A stretch of DNA of 64,000 bases, from assembly GCF_046115515.1 (NCBI RefSeq), contig NZ_CP175953.1. One strand, given 5' to 3'. Positions 9,110 through 18,583 of this stretch are shown here, in pieces (position 1 is the first letter of the stretch; each line of letters opens with the position of its first letter). Below the pieces are notes generated by a model. That model was given only the letters and a program-made list of their open reading frames with translations. It was not told the origin of the DNA and made no database searches. The position numbers and the translations under genes were made by a program. The stretch comes from Gracilimonas sp017641085. GTDB lineage: Bacteria; Bacteroidota; Rhodothermia; Balneolales; Balneolaceae.

Positions 9110-10507
9110 ATGCTCTTACAAAAACCAACGCTGTACACCGACTTCTATGAACTCACGATGGCTCAGGGATACTTCCTATCCGGTCGTCATCAGCAACCCG
9201 CTAATTTTGATTATTTCTTCCGAAGCCTCCCCTTCAATGGCGGTTATGTGGTTTTTGCCGGACTATCTGACCTTCTGGAAATCATCGAAAATTTCACCTT
9301 TCACGAGGATGAATTAGCCTACCTGAAAGAACAGGGTTTTAAGAGTGATTTCCTGAGCTATTTAAAAGATTTTCAGTTTCAGGGTGATTTTTATTCGGTG
9401 AAGGAAGGCGAAGTCATTTTTGCCAATGAACCGGTACTTCGTGTTGAGGGAAACATCCTGGAAACGCAGATACTGGAAACCGTGATACTGAACACGCTGA
9501 ATTTTGAGTCTTTGATTGCCACCAAGGCTTCCCGTATTAAACTGGCAGCCGGTGATAAATCTGTTTTGGATTTTGGGCTGAGAAGATCACAGGGGTTGGG
9601 TGGCTTGCAGGCTTCCAAAGCTTCGGTTATTGGTGGCATAGGTGGATCTTCCAATGTATTGTCCGGTAAGATGTATGACATTGACGTGAGCGGAACCATG
9701 GCTCACTCCTGGGTGCAATCATTCGGGGATGAACTCACGGCTTTCAGAACCTATGCCCGGCATTATCCTGATGCCTCCATCCTGCTGGTGGATACCTACG
9801 ACACCCTGAAAAGCGGAGTTCCCAACGCCATTAAAGTTGCCAAAGAACTGGAGGAAAAGGGACATAAACTCATTGCTATTCGACTTGACAGCGGCGACCT
9901 GGCTTACCTTGCCCGCCAAAGCCGAAACATGCTGGACAATGCCGGTTTAGACTACGTTCAGATCGCTGCATCTAATCAGCTTGATGAGTATGTAATAAAA
10001 AGCCTGCTCGATCAGGATGCCCCAATCGACTTATTTGGAGTGGGCACAAAACTGGTAACCGCTTATGACGATCCCGCCCTGGACGGCGTGTATAAACTGA
10101 GCTCCATCAATGGAAACCCAACGTTGAAGATCTCGGAAAACATTGAGAAAATAACCCTTCCTGATACCAAAAAGATTGTGCGATATCTCAATGAAGATGG
10201 CAGTTTTTATTGTGATGGGGTTTTACTGGACGATGAAGGTGAACAAGACGTAGTTTATCATCCCCACGTAACTCATAAATCTTCTAAGGTAGCTGAGTTG
10301 AAATCAGAAACTTTACTGAGTAAGATCGTGGATCAGGGTCGGGTTACTATCACCCCGCCAAAACCAAAGCAAAGTGCAGCATATGCCCGTGAACGGTTAG
10401 CGAAACTAAATCAGGAGCATAAACGCTTTGATAATCCCCATGTGTACAAAGTGGGTGTAAGTAAGAAACTACGAGACTTAAAAGATCAATTAGTCCAAAA
10501 AGGTTAG
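9110..10507 (+). CDS. pncB: Nicotinate phosphoribosyltransferase
   Basis: A 465-residue NAPRTase, catalysing nicotinate + PRPP (+ATP) to nicotinate mononucleotide in the Preiss-Handler route to NAD. Family signatures are clear: LYTDFYELTMAQGYF at the N-terminus, FRSLPFNGGYVVFAGL, FGLRRSQGLGG (substrate and PRPP region), SGTMAHSWVQSF (with the histidine phosphorylated in the family), LLVDTYDTLKSGVPNA and IRLDSGDLAYLARQ. The ATG at 9110 is preferred over one at 9077, because the earlier one lies inside the upstream terminator hairpin and adds residues not found in the family. The next gene (pncA) starts 4 nt after the stop, so salvage of nicotinamide to NaMN is encoded by one transcript. Confidence 0.95.
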   Translation: MLLQKPTLYTDFYELTMAQGYFLSGRHQQPANFDYFFRSLPFNGGYVVFAGLSDLLEIIENFTFHEDELAYLKEQGFKSDFLSYLKDFQFQGDFYSVKEGEVIFANEPVLRVEGNILETQILETVILNTLNFESLIATKASRIKLAAGDKSVLDFGLRRSQGLGGLQASKASVIGGIGGSSNVLSGKMYDIDVSGTMAHSWVQSFGDELTAFRTYARHYPDASILLVDTYDTLKSGVPNAIKVAKELEEKGHKLIAIRLDSGDLAYLARQSRNMLDNAGLDYVQIAASNQLDEYVIKSLLDQDAPIDLFGVGTKLVTAYDDPALDGVYKLSSINGNPTLKISENIEKITLPDTKKIVRYLNEDGSFYCDGVLLDDEGEQDVVYHPHVTHKSSKVAELKSETLLSKIVDQGRVTITPPKPKQSAAYARERLAKLNQEHKRFDNPHVYKVGVSKKLRDLKDQLVQKG

Positions 10508-10511
10508 TACA

Positions 10512-11120
10512 ATGAGAGCTTTAGTGATTGTTGATATTCAGAACGACTTTTGTCCGGGCGGAGCACTGGCCGTACCCGGCGGCGATGAAATCATTGAGCC
10601 GGTTAACAAACTGACCACCGGATTTGATTGCATCGTTCAAACGCAGGATTGGCATCCTCAGGACCATCTCTCCTTTGCTTCCAATCATGATGGCAAAGAG
10701 CCCTATGAAACCATTGAAATGGATTATGGGGAGCAGGTGCTTTGGCCTGATCACTGCGTACAGGGAACCAAAGGGGCTGACTTTCATCCCAATTTAAAAA
10801 CTGATCCTTCTCAGCTCATCGTCCGAAAAGGATTTCGAAAACACATCGATTCCTACTCTGCTTTTTTTGAAAATGACAATGAAACCGTTACCGGCTTACA
10901 CGGCTACCTGCAGGAGCGGGGAGTCAGTGAATTGTTTGTAGTTGGGTTAGCCACCGACTTCTGCGTAAAATGGACGGTTCTGGATGGACTGAAACTTGGT
11001 TATGATGTACACCTGGTTGAAGATGCCGTTCGAGGTATCGATATTGATGGATCGGTGGATACTGCCATGCGGGAAATGAAAGATGCCGGTGTAGTTCTAA
11101 CACATTCAAAAAAACTTTGA
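10512..11120 (+). CDS. pncA: Nicotinamidase
   Basis: A 202-residue cysteine amidase that deaminates nicotinamide to nicotinate, feeding the NAPRTase encoded 4 nt upstream. Catalytic residues are all visible: D8 (VDIQNDFCPGG), K106 (VRKGFRKHIDSYSAFF) and C151 (GLATDFCV). Metal ligands are expected at D46 and H48 (QDWHP) and H81 (WPDHCVQGT). The length matches bacterial PncA. It is followed 7 nt later by a GTG-started FAD oxidoreductase, so all three genes probably share a transcript. Confidence 0.96.
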   Translation: MRALVIVDIQNDFCPGGALAVPGGDEIIEPVNKLTTGFDCIVQTQDWHPQDHLSFASNHDGKEPYETIEMDYGEQVLWPDHCVQGTKGADFHPNLKTDPSQLIVRKGFRKHIDSYSAFFENDNETVTGLHGYLQERGVSELFVVGLATDFCVKWTVLDGLKLGYDVHLVEDAVRGIDIDGSVDTAMREMKDAGVVLTHSKKL

Positions 11121-11127
11121 TAGTATT

Positions 11128-12213
11128 GTGAGTAGTTCATTTGATTTTTGTGTACTCGGAGCCGGGTTAGCCGGTTTGTCCATCTCGAAGCATTTAATAG
11201 ATAACGGAGCTTCTGTTTGCCTGATCGATACCGGTGAAGTTGCTTCAGGAGCATCAGGAACTCCACTTGGGTTAGTGAATCCCGCTACAGGTCGTTGGGG
11301 TACCAAGAGCTGGAGAGCTGAAGATTGCCACCAGGCTGTGTATGATGATTTGAAGGAGATTCAGGAACAAACTCCGGTTCGTCTGTTCGATAAGACAGGC
11401 ATTTTACGCCCGGCTCAGGACGAAGAAATGGCTGAACGGATGTTTGGTAATTTCGAAAAGAACGACTGGCCGGAAGACTGGTGTCATTGGCTGGATAAGA
11501 AAGAAGTAGCATCCATAAACCCCGAATTGAATTGCGTGGAAGGTGGAATGTGGCTTCCGCATGGACTCACTGTAAACGTTCCCACTTATCTCAAATCGAA
11601 AGCGGGTTATTTGTCCGACAAAGGGCTGCACATCATTACAAATGCGGATTACAGCCTTGATCAAAGTGGCGACCATTTTGAGCTTTCATTTAATGATGGC
11701 AAAATTCTCGAAGCCAATTCGGTGATCTTTACGGCCGGACATCAAACCAAAGAATCCGAATATTGGGATTTTCTCCCCCTCCATGCCATAAAAGGACAGG
11801 TAGCTGTATTTGAATCTCCCCAAACCCGAAAATTCGATTATTCAATTTCTGCCCTCGGATATATCGCTTCCATTTCTGATACCCGTTTTGTAGCCGGAAG
11901 TACCTACGAACATCACTTTGAAGACGTAGAACCTGATATTGAAGGACTAGACTATCTAACCGAAAGACTTGGAGGCGTTTATCCTTCCCTGTTCAAAGAA
12001 GCCAAACTGGTCGATCAGTGGGCTGGTGTCAGAGCATCCACACCGAATAAAAAGCCCATTGTTGGTGCCCACCCGGATATTGAGAATATGTTCGTTTTTG
12101 CCGGACTTGGATCAAAGGGGCTGTTGTATAGCGTCTATTTTGGTAAAGCTCTTTCTGAATATATACTGCAAGGATCAGCTATCCCCAAAGAGGTTTCGGT
12201 GAACAGGGTCTGA
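11128..12213 (+). CDS. FAD-dependent oxidoreductase (DadA/glycine oxidase-like)
   Basis: A 361-residue flavoprotein of the D-amino-acid oxidase superfamily. The dinucleotide-binding motif GAGLAGLSISKHL follows the first strand (residues 7-20), then GEVASGASGTPLGLVNPATG, which resembles the flavin-binding segment of MnmC C-terminal domains and ThiO-like proteins. The second FAD-binding part is near the C-terminus (WAGVRASTPNKKPIVGAH, FAGLGSKGLLY). The start is GTG at 11128, 7 nt after pncA. Substrate cannot be read from the sequence; oxidation of an amine is the family expectation. It may have no direct role in NAD salvage beyond co-transcription. The 3' end overlaps the convergent small membrane-protein gene by 39 nt. 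Confidence 0.85.
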   Translation: MSSSFDFCVLGAGLAGLSISKHLIDNGASVCLIDTGEVASGASGTPLGLVNPATGRWGTKSWRAEDCHQAVYDDLKEIQEQTPVRLFDKTGILRPAQDEEMAERMFGNFEKNDWPEDWCHWLDKKEVASINPELNCVEGGMWLPHGLTVNVPTYLKSKAGYLSDKGLHIITNADYSLDQSGDHFELSFNDGKILEANSVIFTAGHQTKESEYWDFLPLHAIKGQVAVFESPQTRKFDYSISALGYIASISDTRFVAGSTYEHHFEDVEPDIEGLDYLTERLGGVYPSLFKEAKLVDQWAGVRASTPNKKPIVGAHPDIENMFVFAGLGSKGLLYSVYFGKALSEYILQGSAIPKEVSVNRV

Positions 12214-12528
12214 ATCTTTTTGTTTCCTGATTCGGCCTTTTTTATCAACCGTAATTGAACCATACATATTATGCTTGTTAAGCTGATCAATTTTCTTACG
12301 GATATACTTCATTTTCTTTGGTGCATTCTTGTCCATAAAAATTTGCTTTACCTGAAGCCAAGCCGTCAGCTCATCTTCTTCTCTCCCGTTCCACATTGCT
12401 GAAAACAACCGTTCCAGTTCGTCTTTATAGGTGTCTTTTGAATATTTTCGGGCAAACCACGCCATCGCATAGCTTAGCGGCAGGGCCAGTATAAAACCAA
12501 TAATCTCATAAATAGCAAAGCTCGTCAT
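12175..12528 (-). CDS. Small single-pass membrane protein, unknown
   Basis: A 117-residue protein that I do not recognise. One N-terminal hydrophobic segment (about residues 5-26, IYEIIGFILALPLSYAMAWF) is followed by a basic, helical cytoplasmic domain (KYSKDTYKDELERLFSAMW) and a Lys-rich tail ending in HRNLFGDS. No catalytic motif is visible. The last 39 nt overlap the 3' end of the convergent FAD oxidoreductase gene. The start ATG at 12528 has no clear ribosome site, but the hydrophobic-then-charged design and normal codon usage favour a real gene. Confidence 0.6.
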   Translation of the reverse strand: MTSFAIYEIIGFILALPLSYAMAWFARKYSKDTYKDELERLFSAMWNGREEDELTAWLQVKQIFMDKNAPKKMKYIRKKIDQLNKHNMYGSITVDKKGRIRKQKDSDPVHRNLFGDS

Positions 12529-12590
12529 AGTGCTGATTTTATTCAGCGACCAGAACGAGCTTTGAAAGAAATTAATTCAGCAATAAAATA

Positions 12591-14123
12591 TTAGAATCGG
12601 AGCAGGAGTCCACTCCAAGCTACACCGGCAGATGAACCTGAGTTCTCAGAGTTTGCCACATTTGATACTCCTACAGTAAATTCAAGGAAGTTGAAATCAA
12701 GTCCAATTCCGGCTGAATACGCTGCTGATGAATATCCACCTACACGAGAGCCAACCCGAATCGGAATAAAACCTAATAATCGGTATTGAGCACCCAGACT
12801 CAGTGCGCTTCGTTCAGAGTTAAGTCCATTACCGTTAAACCCAACGCCATAATCGAGAGCAAGCATCAGCTTACCCATCTCAAGCGAAGCTCCGAAGTTA
12901 TACATCGAAGGCAGGTTATAAGTAATACCGGCCGTTTGTTCTGAATTAAACTGCCCGTAAACATCATTTTGCAGACTATCAGACAGGTTATCAAAGAAGT
13001 TGGAAAACTCATCGTCATCACCGGCTCCCTGGTAACTGAAGTTACCGTCTGCATATACGCTGGAAGGGTCCTGATCGTACGTTAGTTTTCCCATATCCGT
13101 GATGGACATAGATACACGAAGAGTTTTCTTCTTACGGACGAAAAGAGGAATCGGAACAGATGAAATATCCATTTCCACCGTAGCCCCAAGGTCAAGACCA
13201 AAGCCGGTTGCCTGGGGTGAGCTCAGGTCATCGGCAACATCTCCAAATTCTACATAGTCATCAAACTTGGCGTTGTTATCCTGGTTGTAAGCTGTTTCAT
13301 AAGCCTGAAGCTGTCGGGAAAGCTCTCCAATAGTTTGCAAGCTGTAATTGAATTCGTGGTTAATGGTGAAGTTTGAACCATTGGAACCGTCATCAATCTG
13401 AAGACTTGAATTGAAATCAAGATCGGCTGTGTAAACACCATACAGGTATTTGGGAGCCGCTCCAACATATAATTTTATATCTTTGGCAAAAAACAGATCC
13501 GGGATATTAATGAAGTTCAGCTCCCGGGCATAGCCTACTGAAATCTCAGCGAAGGCTACCGTATTTGAACTAAAATTAACCGGAGTCGGACTAGAAAATT
13601 TATCCGAATCCAATCCATAGGTCATCAGCTCGGCCATCCCTTTGTTGATGGCAAAATCTTCCGTGATACGCACTCTAGAAGCCACACTGAATGCCTGATT
13701 GGCACCGCGGTAGGAAACCCCCAACGGAGCCATGCTGAAAGTAGCAGAAAGCTCGCGCTCATTGGATGAACTGGAACCAAACCACTCATTGAGCATGTTA
13801 GTGCGGGTTTCACCGGCAATTAGCCGTCCTGTAGTAAGGTATTTGTTATAAACAGCCAGGTTGGCAAGGCTTCCACCTGCCTTTACACCGAAATTCATCA
13901 ACCCAATTTGAGTTTTTGGGCGGTGAATATCCAGCATAAGGTTAGCCGGGTTTATGAAGTTGGCGTGAAAGCCATCCACATAGGCCGTACCTCCACTTCC
14001 CATTGCAAGTGACTGAGAGTTATAGTGCCTTGACTGTGCAAACAACGAAGTAGATGCTACCCCGATAATTAGTGCTAAGAATAAACTTTTCTTCATGATG
14101 TTCTTATATAGCCTGTTATTCAT
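12591..14123 (-). CDS. DUF5723-like outer-membrane beta-barrel protein
   Basis: A 510-residue exported protein with a signal peptide (MKKSLFLALIIGVASTSLFA, starting at residue 10) and a typical outer-membrane pattern: RHYNSQSLAMGSGGTAYVDGFHANFINPANL near the N-terminus, alternating beta strands throughout, and a C-terminal aromatic residue (GLLLRF). The N-terminal SLAMG...NPANL segment is seen in DUF5723 proteins of Bacteroidota. Two starts are possible: ATG 14123, preceded by GGAGGTGA at good spacing, or ATG 14096, which begins the signal peptide directly. The gene starts 1 nt after the stop of the 771-residue lipoprotein gene, so the two are almost certainly co-expressed. Transport or structural function unknown. 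Confidence 0.78.
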   Translation of the reverse strand: MNNRLYKNIMKKSLFLALIIGVASTSLFAQSRHYNSQSLAMGSGGTAYVDGFHANFINPANLMLDIHRPKTQIGLMNFGVKAGGSLANLAVYNKYLTTGRLIAGETRTNMLNEWFGSSSSNERELSATFSMAPLGVSYRGANQAFSVASRVRITEDFAINKGMAELMTYGLDSDKFSSPTPVNFSSNTVAFAEISVGYARELNFINIPDLFFAKDIKLYVGAAPKYLYGVYTADLDFNSSLQIDDGSNGSNFTINHEFNYSLQTIGELSRQLQAYETAYNQDNNAKFDDYVEFGDVADDLSSPQATGFGLDLGATVEMDISSVPIPLFVRKKKTLRVSMSITDMGKLTYDQDPSSVYADGNFSYQGAGDDDEFSNFFDNLSDSLQNDVYGQFNSEQTAGITYNLPSMYNFGASLEMGKLMLALDYGVGFNGNGLNSERSALSLGAQYRLLGFIPIRVGSRVGGYSSAAYSAGIGLDFNFLEFTVGVSNVANSENSGSSAGVAWSGLLLRF

Positions 14124-14124
14124 C

Positions 14125-16440
14125 TTACTTCACCTCCGATTCGATGGTCAATTCTGCCCGAACCGATAAAGTGATATAGTCGGAAGTCCGTATTTTAACG
14201 TCTTGGTTATTTGTTGTTTGTAATGAAGCTGAAACCTCCAGGAACCGAGTTTGATAAAGTTGATCGAGCTGATCCTGCGATAGGGCAAGCTCAATGGTGC
14301 CGCTGGTTGGGTTCTCATGATCAGAGAATCGGTCAACACCAATTTGTGCAGCTTGCAAAGTTATTTCATCCAGAACTACAGAAACCGGAGAAAGTTCATT
14401 CTGAAGGGAATCCAGGAAGGTCACCACAAGCTCAACACCCATCGGGAACCCGTTCTCATAATCGATGGCGATAATCCCTTCCGTAATTGACTGATCGTCT
14501 CCATTTTCAGGAGAAGGCACACCACTCATATCTTGCTCTACAGTATCTGTGTAAGTAATAGGCTGGGTAGTTGATAGCCTCAGAGGAATATCGACACTGA
14601 TTTTAGGATCGAAGTTAAGCGGGTCGATTATAGTGGCCACATCTTCATCTTCATTTACAACAGCTTTACCAATAAAGCGAATTTCAGAAGGCAGGTTATT
14701 CAGGAAATCGTCCACATTGGTGTTGGTACGATCGAACTGAATAGAAGCATTGATGTTATCACCATTTAAATTCTCAGCCAGTGAAAACTTAATCATTTCA
14801 TCGGCATCAAGGGGATCTCCTGCATCTTTAAGCAGACCGGATATAGGGTCGGTTGGATCCACATCATATTCTGCTCCAGTTCCTCTCAGGTACACCTGCT
14901 CTCCATCTCCGTTAATTCCTACAAAAGCACCGTAAATCGTAGTCGGTACACTGATGTTGGTTTCGTAGTTGATGGATAGAATTGGGTTGGTGAAATTCAG
15001 GTTATTCAGCTGGGATGAAAGGTCATTCAAGCCGTCAATCTCTGTAATTTCAGCTTCGTTATCGTTGAATAAAGCTAAATCGTCATCCAGGTCAGCCGGA
15101 TCGTCATCATTCAAAAGAACCGTTTGCTGCTTGATTACACCGGTAGCTCGTTCAATCTCCAGTCCTGAAATTGTAACCGAAGAAGCCACTGACTGATTTT
15201 CGTTAATCACTCGAATCTGATCACCCTGAGGAGCATTTTTGGTGTTCTCAGTAGCTGCACTGATCGTAAAAGTAATTTCGTTGTTGGTGGCATAAACTTC
15301 ACACTCGGTCAACGGAATAGTAACCCGGTTAGAACTACCTGCTCTTGATATCTCCGTGCCATTGGCTTCGGTATATGCAATCTGCAGAGGGTTCACACTG
15401 GTAATCTCTGAAATATTGTTAGCTACAGAAGCCGGACAGTTTCTGATATCCGGGAAGTCGATGGTCACATCAATGGAAAACTCCAGATCATTTTGAATGG
15501 GATCAATGTCAATCTCACCGGCCTTCATTCGGATAAAGTGGTTAGACTGTGTGAACTCAAACTCATCGGCGCTAAAGGTAGCAGTGCTTGAGGTTGAAAA
15601 ATCCTGTGCATCAAGAGCAGCTTGTACCTGTGATGCTACCAGGTTATTACCATTCACAGAATTAACCACCAACTCCTGTGGGTTATTCGGGAAATTGAAA
15701 TTATCCCAGGATACCACAATCTCAACCCCGAGGTTGCGAAGCTGGTCACCATCAGAAAATGTAATGGAAGCCGTTTGCGTGCTACCGTCTGTTAACTGAT
15801 TTCCGTTGGCTGCACTGAAAGTAGCAGCATTGCCAATAGGTGCATTATTTGTGGTGTCGATAACCTGAATATTGGCGGTCTGAAAATCAAATCCCAGGTT
15901 ATTGGTCAGTTGTACATCTAAAGCCCCGCTTTTAATTGTAGCGCTGCTAAAGAAATCGGTGTTGGCACCAATACCGATACGCACCGGTGAAGCCGCATTA
16001 CTGCCAGCGGGTATTGGCGTTCCAGCCGGTACAAAATTAGGGTTTTGCCCTGTCACTTCTTCTATATTAGCAGAACCCAGGTCGCCGGAACCGGAAGAGA
16101 AATCCGTAATCTCAATCTCCCCTACGGCCGCATCAAAAGAGGTGGGGTCCACATCAATTACCGGGATGGCATCATTCAACTCACCAAAATTGAAATCCTG
16201 CTCCTTGGAGATAGTGATGAAGTCGTCGCCGTCTACCGTAAACAACGAATCGAAGTCTGAGCCTGTCGTGTCAATCATGACTGACATGGTAGAGTCTCCC
16301 ATGAATTGAAACGTCTTGTTGTACATCACGGGGGCTTCTACTTTGTGTGAAGTTCTGAAATCGGGTGATTTCGGAAGTTCACACCCTGTAAAAGCCACAC
16401 CAAGTGCTATACACGCTATAAAGTGTTTTTTGATCTGCAT
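14125..16440 (-). CDS. Large acidic lipoprotein, unknown function
   Basis: A 771-residue lipoprotein that I cannot assign to a named family. The signal peptide MQIKKHFIACIALGVAFTGC ends at C20. The mature protein is rich in Asp, Asn, Ser and Thr, and poor in Cys, Lys and Arg. It looks beta-rich, with repeated strand pairs such as VQLTNNLGFDFQTANIQVID and ITISGLEIERATGVI. Motifs such as DPADLDDDLALFNDNEAE could bind calcium, but no canonical repeat is obvious. It is followed at 1 nt by the outer-membrane barrel gene, suggesting a two-component surface assembly. The low isoelectric composition is compatible with a marine or salt-adapted organism. No enzyme motif is visible. Confidence 0.75.
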   Translation of the reverse strand: MQIKKHFIACIALGVAFTGCELPKSPDFRTSHKVEAPVMYNKTFQFMGDSTMSVMIDTTGSDFDSLFTVDGDDFITISKEQDFNFGELNDAIPVIDVDPTSFDAAVGEIEITDFSSGSGDLGSANIEEVTGQNPNFVPAGTPIPAGSNAASPVRIGIGANTDFFSSATIKSGALDVQLTNNLGFDFQTANIQVIDTTNNAPIGNAATFSAANGNQLTDGSTQTASITFSDGDQLRNLGVEIVVSWDNFNFPNNPQELVVNSVNGNNLVASQVQAALDAQDFSTSSTATFSADEFEFTQSNHFIRMKAGEIDIDPIQNDLEFSIDVTIDFPDIRNCPASVANNISEITSVNPLQIAYTEANGTEISRAGSSNRVTIPLTECEVYATNNEITFTISAATENTKNAPQGDQIRVINENQSVASSVTISGLEIERATGVIKQQTVLLNDDDPADLDDDLALFNDNEAEITEIDGLNDLSSQLNNLNFTNPILSINYETNISVPTTIYGAFVGINGDGEQVYLRGTGAEYDVDPTDPISGLLKDAGDPLDADEMIKFSLAENLNGDNINASIQFDRTNTNVDDFLNNLPSEIRFIGKAVVNEDEDVATIIDPLNFDPKISVDIPLRLSTTQPITYTDTVEQDMSGVPSPENGDDQSITEGIIAIDYENGFPMGVELVVTFLDSLQNELSPVSVVLDEITLQAAQIGVDRFSDHENPTSGTIELALSQDQLDQLYQTRFLEVSASLQTTNNQDVKIRTSDYITLSVRAELTIESEVK

Positions 16441-16781
16441 TACCGAGTAATTTGATTTTGAATATTATATTGGACCCGAAGAAAATACCTGAAGGTAGGT
16501 TCAACAGTATTTTAGTATTCTATTTACCTAAAGCTATCAAAGCCTTGTAAGTATAGAAAGTTAAAATTGATTTAGCTAAAAAAAACGCCTGAATATGTAG
16601 TGTACAGTTGCCTCTACAGAACGCTTATCCAAGTTTCGGTGGTATTATCGGTACTATTTAATTTTTATTAACCGGATTAATTTCCCGTTAAACTAATTTC
16701 TGATGATCCTCACAATTCTCACTACAATTCGGTATTTTTGATGCTTCGTTTGAACGCAATTAATTAATCCAATTTTTATAG
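16441..16781. other. Intergenic region between divergent lipoprotein operon and lysS
   Basis: 341 nt, AT-rich, no ORF of note. The element TATTTTTG at 16733-16740 fits TAnnTTTG and could be the -7 box of lysS, with a start near 16747, but no good -33 box lies 19 nt upstream. Promoters for the minus-strand operon must also be here; none stands out. Confidence 0.4.
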
Positions 16782-18329
16782 ATGTCTGACCAGGAATTAT
16801 CCCTCTCCGAACAAGAAGAAATTCGCAGGGAAAAACTTCAGCAACTCCAGGATTTAGGAGTTAACCCCTACCCTCACTCTTTTGACGTTACCCACAATTC
16901 AAAACAGATTTTAGATGATGAAGAGCATTATCTCCGGGATGAGGAAACCAATCCTGATTCTGAAATCGTGACCGTTGCCGGACGTGTAATGACGCGCCGC
17001 ATTATGGGGAAAGCTTCTTTCTTTAACCTGCAGGATTCCGAAGGCACTATTCAGGTATATATCCGCCGGGATGACGTAGCCACCGAAGAGCTGGGCAACG
17101 ACAACTACAATAAGGTGTTCAAGAAGCTTGTGGACATCGGCGACATTGTCGGCATCAAAGGCTTTGTGTTTAAGACCGGAACCGGCGAGACTACCATTCA
17201 TGCCGAAGAATTCCACTTTTTGACTAAAACCATCCGCCCTATCCCTACTCCCAAAGAGGAGGAAACAGAAGATGGGGAGACGATTGTCCACGATGCTTTT
17301 ACTGATAAAGAGCAGCGCTACCGCATGCGCTATGTGGATTTGATTGTGAATCCTGAAGTGCGTGAAACCTTCAAGCAACGTACCCAAATGGTTCAGATCA
17401 TGCGTAATGTGATGAACGAGAAAGGATACCTGGAAGTGGAAACACCCATCCTTCAGCCTGTTTACGGTGGCGCAGCGGCCAAGCCTTTTGTGACGCATCA
17501 CAATGCACTGGATATGGATTTATATCTTCGTATCGCTAATGAACTCTATCTGAAGCGACTTATCGTTGGCGGTTATGATGGCGTTTATGAATTTTCGAAG
17601 GATTTCAGGAATGAAGGTCTTTCCCGCTTCCACAATCCGGAGTTTACCCAGGTTGAGCTGTACGTTGCCTATAAAGACTACAACTGGATGATGGAGTTCA
17701 CCGAGAAGATGCTGGAGAAGGTAGCTATCGAACTCCACGGTTCTACCAAAGTACAGGTTGGCGAACATGAAATTGATTTCAAAGCCCCATGGCCCCGTGT
17801 TCCTCTTTTTGAAGCTATTGAAAAAGAAACCGGGCATGACCTTTATGGCAAAGACCTGGATGAACTGAAGGCGGTTGCCAAAGAACTGCACATTGAAATG
17901 GACGAGTCTTTCGGTGCCGGTAAAATCATCGATGAGATTTTCGGGGAATACGTGGAAGGCAAACTCATTCAGCCAACATTTATCACCGACTACCCGTTGG
18001 AGATGAGTCCGCTTACCAAAAAGCACCGATCCAAGGAAGGATTGGTCGAGCGGTTTGAAGCCATCTGTAACGGAAAAGAAATTGCCAATGCTTACACCGA
18101 GCTTAATGATCCGATTGACCAGCGGGAACGACTGGAAGAGCAGGCCAAGCTAAGAGCCGGCGGAGATGATGAAGCCATGACCATCGACGACGACTTTATC
18201 CGAGCCCTCGAATATGGCATGCCTCCTACTGCAGGAATAGGAATTGGAATCGACCGTCTGGCGATGATAATGACTAACTCAGAATCCATCCGCGACGTCC
18301 TTTTCTTCCCTCAGATGAAACCGGAATAG
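16782..18329 (+). CDS. lysS: Lysyl-tRNA synthetase, class II
   Basis: A 515-residue class II enzyme charging tRNA-Lys. The N-terminal helix (LSEQEEIRREKLQQLQDLGVNPYPH) leads into the OB-fold anticodon-binding domain (VAGRVMTRRIMGKASFFNLQD, about residues 66-170). Class II motifs follow: motif 1 around RYVDLIVNPEVRETFKQR, motif 2 in FRNEGLSRFHNPEFTQVE, and motif 3 in GIGIGIDRLAMIMTN near the C-terminus. The length is the usual bacterial one. ATG 16782 is the family start. The gene is followed not by a simple terminator but by a 225-nt palindromic repeat. Confidence 0.97.
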   Translation: MSDQELSLSEQEEIRREKLQQLQDLGVNPYPHSFDVTHNSKQILDDEEHYLRDEETNPDSEIVTVAGRVMTRRIMGKASFFNLQDSEGTIQVYIRRDDVATEELGNDNYNKVFKKLVDIGDIVGIKGFVFKTGTGETTIHAEEFHFLTKTIRPIPTPKEEETEDGETIVHDAFTDKEQRYRMRYVDLIVNPEVRETFKQRTQMVQIMRNVMNEKGYLEVETPILQPVYGGAAAKPFVTHHNALDMDLYLRIANELYLKRLIVGGYDGVYEFSKDFRNEGLSRFHNPEFTQVELYVAYKDYNWMMEFTEKMLEKVAIELHGSTKVQVGEHEIDFKAPWPRVPLFEAIEKETGHDLYGKDLDELKAVAKELHIEMDESFGAGKIIDEIFGEYVEGKLIQPTFITDYPLEMSPLTKKHRSKEGLVERFEAICNGKEIANAYTELNDPIDQRERLEEQAKLRAGGDDEAMTIDDDFIRALEYGMPPTAGIGIGIDRLAMIMTNSESIRDVLFFPQMKPE

Positions 18330-18347
18330 TTGTTTAAGCACCAAATA

Positions 18348-18572
18348 CCAAGTCACAAGCTCCAAATTCCAATGACCAGAATAAAAACTTATAGATCATT
18401 ATTTACCGTCATTGCGAGGAGACGAACAGGTAAAACTGTGATTGGGATTTATAACGACGAAGCAATCTTCATGAACCACACAACAAGTCCTGAAAAGGAG
18501 ATTGCCACGTCGCATTCGCTCCTCGCAATGACGGTATTTTCTGGTTTTTGGAATTTGATACTTGAAACTTGG
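18348..18572. repeat. Long nested palindromic intergenic repeat
   Basis: A 225-nt near-palindrome between lysS and the LolC/E-like gene. Outer arms: CCAAGTCACAAGCTCCAAAT at 18348 against the complement of CTTGAAACTTGG ending at 18572. Inner arms: ACCGTCATTGCGAGGAG at about 18405 against CTCCTCGCAATGACGGT near 18519-18535, with an innermost CGACGAAGCAATCTT / GGAGATTGCCACGTCG pair. The TCATTGCGAGGA...GCAATC core occurs in many unrelated bacterial genomes as an intergenic hairpin. A degenerate second copy is at 19863-20003, so the permease gene is bracketed by both. Confidence 0.8.
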
Positions 18573-18583
18573 AGTTTAAACAA

